DNA of 8,719 nucleotides from Bacillota bacterium. Its GTDB lineage: Bacteria > Bacillota > Clostridia > Christensenellales > Borkfalkiaceae. The stretch covers positions 1 to 8,719 of the forward strand of contig JAETTR010000038.1 in NCBI GenBank assembly GCA_021768985.1, in the 5' to 3' direction. A program made the position numbers and the translations under genes. The notes under the pieces were generated by a model, which saw nothing but the letters and a program-made list of their open reading frames with translations, searched no databases and was not told where the DNA came from. How positions within the stretch are numbered: position 1 is the first letter of the stretch; each line of letters opens with the position of its first letter. This document shows, piece by piece, positions 1 to 5,540 of this stretch.

Positions 1-85
1 AATAGAGATTGGTGATTTCCCGCTGATTGGCGGTGAGAAGCGGCTGATAGATATCCCAAAGCCGCATGAAGTGCAAATCTTCCAT
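1..85 (-). CDS. ylxM: YlxM-like sigma-70 region 4 type DNA-binding protein, N-terminal 28 residues (cut by window edge)
   Basis: Reading leftward from ATG at 85-83 gives 28 codons that remain open to the edge. The peptide contains RLWDIYQPLLTANQREITNLY, which matches the opening of the YlxM/UPF0122 family: a helix with L-x-x-x-Y, then LLT-x-x-QRE, then LY before the helix-turn-helix. YlxM is a small protein normally encoded directly before ffh and is linked to the signal recognition particle; that ffh lies beyond the left edge is inference. The start is set by AAGGAG at 97-92, six bases before the ATG, and by a consensus promoter immediately upstream. Its position after ftsY on the same strand fits the usual order smc, ftsY, ylxM, ffh. 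The rest of the gene cannot be assessed. Confidence 0.82.
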   Translation of the reverse strand, partial: MEDLHFMRLWDIYQPLLTANQREITNLY

Positions 86-102
86 ACCCTTCTCCTTGCG
101 GT

Positions 103-131
103 ATTATATCAATTAAAAAAACGCCTGTCAA
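103..131 (-). promoter_or_regulatory. Consensus sigma-A promoter for ylxM
   Basis: On the minus strand TTGACA (131-126) and TATAAT (108-103) are both perfect and separated by exactly 17 nt. The expected transcription start, about 7 nt past the -10, falls near 97-96. That is the first base or two of the AAGGAG ribosome-binding site, so the leader would be only about 11-12 nt. The -35 hexamer lies inside the 3' arm of the preceding gene's terminator and the spacer contains that terminator's T-run. The promoter therefore insulates ylxM (and presumably ffh) from the inserted small gene upstream. Confidence 0.88.
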
Positions 132-150
132 GTATTTTTACTTGATAGGC
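115..150 (-). terminator. Intrinsic terminator of the 63-residue gene, overlapping the ylxM promoter
   Basis: On the minus strand GCCTATCAAGTA (150-139) pairs with TACTTGACAGGC (134-123). This makes a 12-bp stem with one G-U type pair and a four-base A loop, followed by G and seven T (121-115). The stop codon of the upstream gene (140-138) lies at the stem-loop junction. The downstream arm contains the TTGACA -35 box of ylxM. Stem, loop and T-run are all directly visible. Confidence 0.85.
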
Positions 151-329
151 AAAATTTTATTTTCATAGAACTTGTCTTCCCAGACCGTAACGGCAAACGT
201 CTGTCCGTTTGGAAACGTGATCCGAAGTTCATCGCCGCATTTCCGCACCTTTGCCACAAATACGTCTTTTATAGCAGTCTTTATCTCGTCCAATAACGCG
301 TCCGCCTGAATTGTTTCCGAAATATCCAT
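138..329 (-). CDS. Small hypothetical protein, 63 residues, no family recognised
   Basis: I do not recognise this protein. It begins MDISETIQADALLDEIKTAI, likely an amphipathic helix, and continues with charged residues and a probable beta-hairpin (GDELRITFPNGQTFAVTVWE, about residues 32-51) before a lysine-rich end. There is no signal peptide, membrane segment or obvious catalytic motif. The ATG at 329-327 is preferred because GGAG (341-338) lies 8 nt upstream. The ATG at 335-333 is only 2 nt from that site, and the far upstream TTG at 368 overlaps the promoter -10. The gene has its own promoter and its own terminator, so it is a single-gene unit. It is AT-rich compared with ftsY and smc and diverges from a Cro/C1-type regulator gene. 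That suggests a co-acquired pair, perhaps under control of the regulator. Regulator partner, antitoxin or phage-derived accessory protein are all possible; none is shown by the sequence. Confidence 0.6.
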   Translation of the reverse strand: MDISETIQADALLDEIKTAIKDVFVAKVRKCGDELRITFPNGQTFAVTVWEDKFYENKILPIK

Positions 330-358
330 TAACATTTCTCCAAATAGTACATAATGAA

Positions 359-387
359 AGTATATCAAACAAAATGTAGGAAATCAA
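359..387 (-). promoter_or_regulatory. Sigma-A type promoter of the 63-residue gene
   Basis: On the minus strand TTGATT (387-382) and TATACT (364-359) are separated by 17 nt. Each hexamer has four or five matches to consensus. The expected start near 352 leaves a leader of about 23 nt containing GGAG at the right distance from the ATG at 329. The inverted repeat at 370-395 sits in the spacer and over the -35, so a protein bound there would block this promoter. Confidence 0.65.
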
Positions 388-395
388 GCATTTTG
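370..395. promoter_or_regulatory. Candidate operator between the divergent small genes
   Basis: CAAAATG (370-376) and CATTTTG (389-395) form a perfect 7-bp inverted repeat with a 12-nt spacer. Overlapping it, TGTAGGAA occurs twice as a direct repeat (375-382 and 394-401), 19 nt apart. Paired half-sites about two helical turns apart, next to a Cro/C1-type gene and covering the opposing promoter, fit the site of an autoregulating repressor. That the neighbouring regulator binds here is inference. Confidence 0.4.
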
Positions 396-404
396 TAGGA
401 AGAA

Positions 405-431
405 ATGGTAAAACATTTTTATGAAAAATAA
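405..431 (+). CDS. Possible 8-codon upstream ORF overlapping the regulator start
   Basis: ATG at 405 opens an 8-codon frame (MVKHFYEK) ending in TAA at 429-431, so it overlaps the regulator's ATG at 421 in another frame. AGGA at 397-400 lies 4 nt before this ATG and is the only ribosome-binding-like sequence nearby; the regulator ATG itself has none at normal distance. The arrangement would permit translational coupling. A frame this short can easily occur by chance, so this is tentative. Confidence 0.22.
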   Translation: MVKHFYEK

Positions 432-624
432 TATTTTCGGCGAAACCTTGCGCACGCTTCGTTTAAGCGAACAACTATCGCAAGAATCGCTGGGCAAAAA
501 ACTCGGAGTATGCAATCAAACCGTTAGCTTTTGGGAAATCGGGAAAAGAGAACCCGATTTAGATATGCTTGTAAAAATCGCCGAATATTTTCAAGTAAGC
601 ACAGATTATTTGCTCGGCAAATAA
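421..624 (+). CDS. Small Cro/C1-type (XRE family) helix-turn-helix regulator, 67 residues
   Basis: The protein is essentially a single HTH_3 domain spanning about residues 6-62. It has the layout LRTLR, LSQESLGKKLGV, the recognition helix NQTVSFWEIGKREPDLDMLVKIAEYF, and the frequent ending STDYLLG. Proteins of this size are DNA-binding repressors found in phages, conjugative elements and toxin-antitoxin or stress modules; there is no extra effector domain. It is transcribed divergently from the 63-residue gene and convergently with ftsY, and is AT-rich unlike its large neighbours. ATG 421 is the only ATG in frame, since an in-frame TAA lies at 409-411. No Shine-Dalgarno is present at normal distance. 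A weak -10 (CATAAT, 350-355) lacks a good -35. It probably controls its own gene and the divergent one through the 370-395 repeat, but this is inferred. Confidence 0.88.
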   Translation: MKNNIFGETLRTLRLSEQLSQESLGKKLGVCNQTVSFWEIGKREPDLDMLVKIAEYFQVSTDYLLGK

Positions 625-627
625 CAG

Positions 628-664
628 AACAGCCGCCTTCCGAAGTTCGGAAGGCGGCTGTTTT
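628..664 (+). terminator. Strong intrinsic terminator after the regulator gene
   Basis: A near-perfect palindrome centred on 645, with arms running from about 628 to 662 (core CAGCCGCCTTCCGAA with its complement), lies 3 nt after the regulator stop. It is followed by TTTT at 661-664. It faces convergent ftsY transcription and may stop that too, although the T-run on the minus strand is poorer (TTCTGTTATTT). Confidence 0.87.
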
Positions 665-688
665 ATGCAGTATAAGCTTTGAATTTAG

Positions 689-771
689 CCCTCATTCCCC
701 CGCGCATAGCGCGGGTACCTTCCCCCTTGCAAAGGGGGAAGGTGGCACGGCAAAGCCGTGACAGATGAGGG
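689..771. repeat. Multi-hairpin, cloverleaf-like intergenic repeat
   Basis: An outer pair CCCTCAT (689-695) and ATGAGGG (765-771) encloses three hairpins. The first is CCCGCGC/GCGCGGG (699-705 with 709-715). The second is a 12-bp stem, ACCTTCCCCCTT with its complement (717-728 with 732-743). The third is CACGGC/GCCGTG (746-751 with 755-760). I recognise the style (CCTTCCCC...GGGGAAGG plus GTCACGG...CCGTGAC ending in GATGAGGG) as similar to dispersed intergenic repeats in gut Clostridia genomes, but this was not searched. It lies between the convergent regulator and ftsY genes and could act as a transcript-end structure or a non-autonomous mobile repeat. The rest of the 664-816 gap, outside this element and the short repeat at 796-815, shows nothing further. 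Confidence 0.8.
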
Positions 772-795
772 TTATATCACAAAACGTCTTGCGGC

Positions 796-815
796 AAGAA
801 AGAAATTCGTGAACT
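796..815 (-). repeat. 20-nt repeat at the ftsY stop codon (copy 1)
   Basis: On the minus strand AGTTCACGAATTTCTTTCTT starts one base after the ftsY TAG (819-817). An identical 20-nt sequence follows the smc stop codon at 1942-1923. This copy lacks the opposing arm seen beside the smc copy. Confidence 0.85.
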
Positions 816-816
816 A

Positions 817-1713
817 CTAAAAAAATCCCTCTACAAACTCTTCCGCATCAAAGGGCACGAGGTCGTCGATTTTTTCGCCCACGCCCGCGAACACGACGGG
901 AATCCCCAACTCCCCGCAGAGAGAGAACACGAACCCGCCCTTGGCGGTGCCGTCGAGCTTGGTCAACACAATGCCGTCGAGCTCGACCGCTTCGTCGAAC
1001 ACGCGCGCCTGATTCACGGCGTTCTGCCCCGTCGTCGCGTCGAGCACCAAAAGTTTGTAGAACGCCGCTTCGGGATATTCGCGGGTTACGACGCGATCCA
1101 TCTTTTTCAGCTCGTTCATTAAATTCTCTTTCACGTGGAGCCGCCCCGCGGTATCTACGAGCACCACGTCCGTCCCCTTCGCCTTGGCGGAAGCGACGGC
1201 GTCGAAAATGACGGCGGAGGGATCGCTCCCCTCTTCGTGCTTTACGATACGCACTTTGGCGCGGTCCGCCCAGATATTGAGCTGATCGGAAGCCGCCGCG
1301 CGGAAGGTATCCGCCGCCGCCACCGTAACGCTCTTTTTTTGCGAAACGAAATAGTTGGCGACTTTTCCGATAGTCGTCGTTTTCCCCACGCCGTTCACGC
1401 CGACGAACATAATCACGCACGGATAAGTGATTTCGGGCATTTCCGCCTCGTTCAACGTGTCCTCGAGGATATCCTTCAACAAATCGGTCACGAACTGCTC
1501 GTCCTTGATCTTGTTGCCGATCGCCTCTTCCTTGACCTGCTCCACGACGTCCTCCGCCGTGCGCACGGAAACGTCGGAAGAAATGAGAATCTCTTCGAGT
1601 TCGTCGTAAAAATCGTTCCCGATTTTATTCTTTAAAAAGAGCTGACGCATTTTATGCGCAACGTTGTCTTTCGTCTTTTTCAGCGCGTTTCTGATTTTAC
1701 CGAATAAACCCAT
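817..1713 (-). CDS. ftsY: FtsY, signal recognition particle receptor GTPase
   Basis: FtsY is the membrane-associated GTPase that docks SRP-ribosome complexes by forming a GTP-dependent dimer with Ffh. The 298-residue protein has a short N-domain four-helix region (about 1-90) and then the NG GTPase. Visible motifs are the P-loop GVNGVGKT (105-112), DTFRAAA (135-141), DTAGR (187-191) and TKLDGTAKGG (251-260), with the FtsY-typical ending GVGEKIDDLVPFDAEEF. It lacks the long acidic A domain of enterobacteria, as is usual in Gram-positives. The ATG at 1713-1711 is chosen because AAAGGAGG ends 4 nt upstream and family homology begins there. The frame stays open 40 codons further upstream into repeat-like DNA, which is not coding. 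It follows smc on the same strand after a 229-nt gap, longer than the usual close spacing, and is probably read from the plsX promoter. Confidence 0.97.
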   Translation of the reverse strand: MGLFGKIRNALKKTKDNVAHKMRQLFLKNKIGNDFYDELEEILISSDVSVRTAEDVVEQVKEEAIGNKIKDEQFVTDLLKDILEDTLNEAEMPEITYPCVIMFVGVNGVGKTTTIGKVANYFVSQKKSVTVAAADTFRAAASDQLNIWADRAKVRIVKHEEGSDPSAVIFDAVASAKAKGTDVVLVDTAGRLHVKENLMNELKKMDRVVTREYPEAAFYKLLVLDATTGQNAVNQARVFDEAVELDGIVLTKLDGTAKGGFVFSLCGELGIPVVFAGVGEKIDDLVPFDAEEFVEGFF

Positions 1714-1871
1714 AATTCCTCCTTTCCACAATTTGAAAGCCGACTGATTTCCAAATTCCTGCGCGTTGCAAAATCGCACTTTTGCATAAGCGCACTCCAT
1801 TTGCCGTATGCTTACGGCTTCACGTCGATTCACGCACGACGAGAATCTGCGTTACAAAGTAGTTAGCTGAT
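1714..1871. other. ftsY-smc intergenic DNA with two small hairpins
   Basis: No gene is supported here. Two inverted repeats are visible: TGCAAAA (1767-1773) with TTTTGCA (1780-1786), flanked by GCGC on both sides (1761-1764 and 1790-1793), and GCCGTA (1803-1808) with TACGGC (1813-1818) around a four-base loop. CTGATTTC occurs twice (1744-1751 and 1867-1874), bracketing the segment. The minus-strand end carries the ftsY ribosome-binding site. I found no convincing promoter. Together with 1872-1942 it may be one composite repeat element. Confidence 0.5.
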
Positions 1872-1942
1872 TTCACTCACGGAATTTCTTTGCCCGCATT
1901 TTGCCCCGCAGGGTGTTCTATTAAGAAAGAAATTCGTGAACT
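1872..1942. repeat. Long imperfect inverted repeat directly after smc
   Basis: CACGGAATTTCTTT (1878-1891) is the reverse complement of AAAGAAATTCGTG (1926-1938) apart from one extra G. The outer bases TTCA...TGAA also partly match. The 34-nt interior holds GCCCGCATTTTGCCCCGCAGGG, itself internally repetitive. In an smc transcript this would form a stem-loop starting immediately after the stop codon. There is no proper T-run, so it looks more like a repeat or an mRNA 3'-end stabiliser than a terminator. Termination here would also cut off ftsY. Confidence 0.65.
1923..1942 (-). repeat. 20-nt repeat at the smc stop codon (copy 2)
   Basis: AGTTCACGAATTTCTTTCTT on the minus strand begins at the first base after the smc TAA (1945-1943). 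It is identical to the copy next to the ftsY stop (815-796). Here it also forms one arm of the inverted repeat at 1872-1942. Confidence 0.85.
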
Positions 1943-4900
1943 TTAAATCACCGTATCTCCCCCCAACCGCTCTTCGACTTCGGAAAGCTTTACCGATACG
2001 ATTTTACTGACGCCCTTTTCCTCCATCGTAACGCCGAAGAGGGAATCCGCCTGATTCATGGTGGGCTTGCGGTGCGTGATTACGATAAACTGCGTATCGC
2101 GCGAGAACTTCTTTAAATACTTCGCGAAACGGTCCACGTTCGCTTCGTCAAGCGCGGCTTCGATTTCGTCGAGAATACAGAAAGGCATGGGGCGGGTCTT
2201 TAAAATCGCGAACAGAATGGCGATCGCCGTAAACGCGCGTTCGCCGCCCGAGAGCAGAGAGATCTTCGTCAGCTTCTTGCCGGGCGGGCAAGCCACGATT
2301 TCCACGCCCGCGTTGAGCGGATCGTCGCAATTCTCGTAGTCGAGCTGCATCTCCGCGCGCCCGCCGCCGAACAGTTCCTTGAATATCCGCGTGAAGTTCG
2401 AATTGATTTCGTTGAATCCGTCGTCAAACGTCTTCTGCATCTCCGTTTTCAGCTCGTCAAGCACGTTCATGAGATCGACGATCCCCTTGTCGAGGTCGTC
2501 CTTCTGCGTCTGCATCTCGCTGTAACGGTCCAAAAGGTTGTCGTAGTCCTCTTCCGCGTTCTGGTTGACGGGTCCGAGCATGGTGATGTTCCGCTTCAGA
2601 TTCGCGATACGGGTCTGCGACTGCGCGGGATCGTATTCGACGTCGCGCATATCCTGCGCCGTTTCGTAATCGAGTCCGTACGCCTCCGCAATGCGCTGTT
2701 TCAGATTTTCGAGGTTGGTCTCCGCCTTGGAAATTTCCAGCTCGAAGGCGTGCTTCTCCTCGCTCAAAGTCATCTGTCTGGTCAGAAGCCCGCGCTTTTC
2801 CTCGACGAGCTTGTACTGCTTTTCCGTTTCGGCGCGCTTTTCTCCCTCGACCTCTTCGAGCCGGCTGCGGAGCGCCGCCACCGTGCGCTGTTCCTCTTCG
2901 GTCAACGCGACCTTTTCGCTCTGCCGTTTCAGCTGTTCGATCCGCACTTCCGTTTCGGCAATGCTCTTGCGGGTCTCCTCCACCTTAATAAGAAGCTGTT
3001 CCTTTTCGCGCTGCATGCGGCGCACGTTCTCTTCCTCCGCCTCCTGCGTACTGCGGAGCGACGCGCCCTCCACCTGCAAATTATGTAGCTTTTCGGAAAT
3101 CGCGTCGCGCTCGGCTTTGAGCTTCGCGATCTCTTCCTGCCGCGCGCTCGCTTCCGCCGCCGCCTCGCTGCGGATTCTGTTTAAAACGTCCTCGTTCTCC
3201 GCGGAGGTGTTCACCTCGTTTTCAAGATCGTCCACCCGCTGCGTGAGCCGTTCGAGAAGCGCGGTATATTCGCCCTCGTCCTTTTCCGCGTCGGACACGA
3301 GCCCCGAAAGCGCGATTTCCTGTTGGGAGAGCGCCGCGAAGTGCGCCGTTTCTTCCTGTACCTTCACGCGGAAGGCGTCGAACCGCTTTTCCGCCTCGGC
3401 GAGATCCAGCTCGCATTCTTCGAGCGCGACTTTCAGCTTCTCCGCCGCCGCCTGCTTGCGCGCGATCCCCTCTTCGCACTCCTTGATATGCCGCTCGCCC
3501 GCGAGAAGGTTTCCGCTCTCCTTGCGGCGGGAACCGCCCGTCATGGCGCCCGAAGTCGCGATCGTGTCGCCGTCGAGCGTAACGATCTTAAAAGCGCGGG
3601 GATATTTTTTGGAAATCTGCGTGGCGCTCGCGATCGTGTCGCAGATCAGCGTGTTGCCGAGCAGATTTTTGATGACGTTGTCGTAATAGGAATCGTACTG
3701 CACGAGCTCGTCCGCAAGCCCGCACGCGCCGTTCTCGTTGAGCGCAAGGGTGATTTCCCTGCAATTCCCGCGGGGGCGCATTCCGCTGACGGGCAGGAAG
3801 GTGACGATCCCGCCGCCCGTGCGCTTTAAGTATTCGATCAAATAGCGCGCGTCGTCCGAATCGGCGGTGACAAGGTTCTGCATCGCGCCGCCGAACGCCG
3901 TTTCGATCGCCACTTCGTACTTCTTTTCGGTGGAAACGATATCGGCGATCGCGCCCTTCAACCGCTTGCCGACTTCGGGATTCTCCTTTGCCGTGAGCTG
4001 CAGCTTCCGCACCGAATCGCGGTAGCCGTCGAAACGGTTTTTCAGATTTTTATACAGCTCGAGATTGTTGGTGAGATTGAGCACCGAAGTGTTACAATCG
4101 ACGATCTCCTCCGTGATCTTCTGCCGCGAACGGGAAAGATCGGAAATCTCCTCTTTGAATCCCTCTTCCTTTTGCGCCTTGCCGTCGAGGAAGGCTTCCA
4201 CCGCCTTCTTGTTTTCGCGGCACTCGTTCAGCTGACGGGTGAACTCCTCTTTGCGGGACCTCGCCTTTCCGATCGCGACCCGCACTTCGCCGAGCCGTTC
4301 GCTCGCCGCGTCGCGCTGGGCGGAGAGGCTCCCCACGTTCGCGCGCACGTCTGCAAGGCTTTCCACCGACTTCAATTCGCCCGCGCGCTTTTCGTCGGAA
4401 ATCCGCTCGTAAGCCGCCACGCGCGCGTCCGCCTCCTGCACCTTGACGAGCAGTTCGGCGCATTCGCCCTCGATCTCTCTGGCGCGCTTGCCGTCGCCCG
4501 CCTGCTTCTTCGCGCTCGCCGCGACGAGATTGTCGATCTCCTTCGTTCTGCGAATGGAATAGTCCACGTCGTCCGTCGCCTGCGAGAGCTGACGATGATA
4601 GGACTGAATGCGTTCGCCGATGACCTTGGCTTCCCCCGTCTTTTCCATCATGCCGACTTCGAACAAACGGAGTTTTTCGTTCAGGGAGCGGAGCTTGTCG
4701 TCCGCCGCCGCGACCGCCTCTCTGCCCGCGCGTTCCTCGTCGTCGATCGTCGAGAGCCTGCCCTCGACCTCGTTGAGTTTTTCGCCCGTTTCGGCGATCT
4801 TTTTGCCGTATTTCTCCGTTTCGCCCGCAAAGGAATCGTAGTGAACGAGATAGGAGTTGACCTCTTCGTAGCGCAGTTCCTCCGAATAAGTGCGGTACTT

Positions 4901-5539
4901 CTTCGCCGTTTCCGCCTGTTTTTCGAGGGGCTTGAGCTGTTTCTCCGCCTCGTCCATACGCTGAACGAACACGGTGAGATTGCCCTTTGCGTTTTCGAGC
5001 TTGCGCTCGATTTCTCCCTTCTGGGCTTTGAACTTCATGACGCCCGTCGCTTCCTCGAAAATGGCGCGGCGGTCCTCGGGCTTGGCGTTCATGATCTGTT
5101 CGACCTTACCCTGCCCGATAATGGAATAGCCCTCTTTGCCGATTCCCACGCCGTGCAACAGCGCGACGATGTCCTTTAAGCGGCAGGGCTGCATGTTCAG
5201 AAGATATTCGCTCTCGCCCGAGCGATACAAACGGCGGGTCATGGCGACCTCTTCGTACTCGATGTCGAAGAGCCGCTGCGCGTTGTCGAATACCAGCGTG
5301 ACCTCGCAATAGGAGAGCTGACGGCGGGATTCCGTGCCGTTGAAGATGACGTCCTGCATGCTGGTGCCGCGCAGGGTCTTTGCCGACTGTTCGCCGAGCA
5401 CCCAGCGCACCGCGTCGGCGACGTTGCTCTTGCCGCAGCCGTTCGGACCGACGATACAGGTAACGCCGTCGTCGAATTTCACCGAGGTCTTGTCCGCAAA
5501 CGACTTAAACCCCGCGAGTCTGATTTCTTTGAAGTTCAA
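1943..5539 (-). CDS. smc: SMC, chromosome condensation and segregation ATPase
   Basis: SMC is the core of the bacterial SMC-ScpAB condensin, which is loaded near the origin and aligns the chromosome arms. The 1198-residue length is typical. In order: an N-terminal head with Walker A GPNGCGKSN (31-39) and Q-loop IGQGKVEQIM (141-150); a first coiled coil rich in E, K, R and A (about 170-515); a hinge (about 520-675, including DGDTIATSGAMTGGS); a second coiled coil (about 680-1020); and a C-terminal head with ABC signature LSGGE (1096-1100), Walker B FCILDE (1120-1125) and the D-loop ALDEANV. The start is TTG at 5539, one base after the rnc stop. AAAGGAG inside the rnc 3' end sits about 10 nt upstream, and the protein begins MNFKEIRLAGFKSF as in the family. 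Translation is probably coupled to rnc. No frameshift or missing motif is visible. Confidence 0.97.
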   Translation of the reverse strand: MNFKEIRLAGFKSFADKTSVKFDDGVTCIVGPNGCGKSNVADAVRWVLGEQSAKTLRGTSMQDVIFNGTESRRQLSYCEVTLVFDNAQRLFDIEYEEVAMTRRLYRSGESEYLLNMQPCRLKDIVALLHGVGIGKEGYSIIGQGKVEQIMNAKPEDRRAIFEEATGVMKFKAQKGEIERKLENAKGNLTVFVQRMDEAEKQLKPLEKQAETAKKYRTYSEELRYEEVNSYLVHYDSFAGETEKYGKKIAETGEKLNEVEGRLSTIDDEERAGREAVAAADDKLRSLNEKLRLFEVGMMEKTGEAKVIGERIQSYHRQLSQATDDVDYSIRRTKEIDNLVAASAKKQAGDGKRAREIEGECAELLVKVQEADARVAAYERISDEKRAGELKSVESLADVRANVGSLSAQRDAASERLGEVRVAIGKARSRKEEFTRQLNECRENKKAVEAFLDGKAQKEEGFKEEISDLSRSRQKITEEIVDCNTSVLNLTNNLELYKNLKNRFDGYRDSVRKLQLTAKENPEVGKRLKGAIADIVSTEKKYEVAIETAFGGAMQNLVTADSDDARYLIEYLKRTGGGIVTFLPVSGMRPRGNCREITLALNENGACGLADELVQYDSYYDNVIKNLLGNTLICDTIASATQISKKYPRAFKIVTLDGDTIATSGAMTGGSRRKESGNLLAGERHIKECEEGIARKQAAAEKLKVALEECELDLAEAEKRFDAFRVKVQEETAHFAALSQQEIALSGLVSDAEKDEGEYTALLERLTQRVDDLENEVNTSAENEDVLNRIRSEAAAEASARQEEIAKLKAERDAISEKLHNLQVEGASLRSTQEAEEENVRRMQREKEQLLIKVEETRKSIAETEVRIEQLKRQSEKVALTEEEQRTVAALRSRLEEVEGEKRAETEKQYKLVEEKRGLLTRQMTLSEEKHAFELEISKAETNLENLKQRIAEAYGLDYETAQDMRDVEYDPAQSQTRIANLKRNITMLGPVNQNAEEDYDNLLDRYSEMQTQKDDLDKGIVDLMNVLDELKTEMQKTFDDGFNEINSNFTRIFKELFGGGRAEMQLDYENCDDPLNAGVEIVACPPGKKLTKISLLSGGERAFTAIAILFAILKTRPMPFCILDEIEAALDEANVDRFAKYLKKFSRDTQFIVITHRKPTMNQADSLFGVTMEEKGVSKIVSVKLSEVEERLGGDTVI

Positions 5540-5540
5540 C

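Noticed and set aside
330..368. 13-codon extension of the 63-residue protein
   Set aside because: The TTG at 368 lies in the promoter -10 region, and GGAG is correctly spaced only for ATG 329.
370..401. Short CRISPR-like array
   Set aside because: There are only two 8-nt repeats with a 19-nt period, far too short and few for CRISPR.
531..761. 76-codon plus-strand ORF through the terminator and repeat
   Set aside because: It overlaps the regulator in another frame and reads through the terminator and hairpin repeat.
689..771. tRNA gene, because of the cloverleaf outline
   Set aside because: Arm sizes, loop sizes and conserved tRNA bases (such as the TTC loop and CCA-ready acceptor) do not fit. 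It is a multi-hairpin repeat.
1714..1833. 40-codon N-terminal extension of FtsY
   Set aside because: It translates repeat-like intergenic DNA. A strong AAAGGAGG and family homology place the start at 1713.
2691..3686. 331-codon plus-strand ORF opposite smc
   Set aside because: Its product is a low-complexity Ser/Arg/Phe-rich translation of the antisense of a coiled coil. SMC motifs on the minus strand are complete.
4172..5179. 335-codon plus-strand ORF opposite smc
   Set aside because: It is antisense to the SMC head and coiled coil, with Leu/Arg/Phe-biased composition and no recognisable domain. GC-rich third positions explain its openness.
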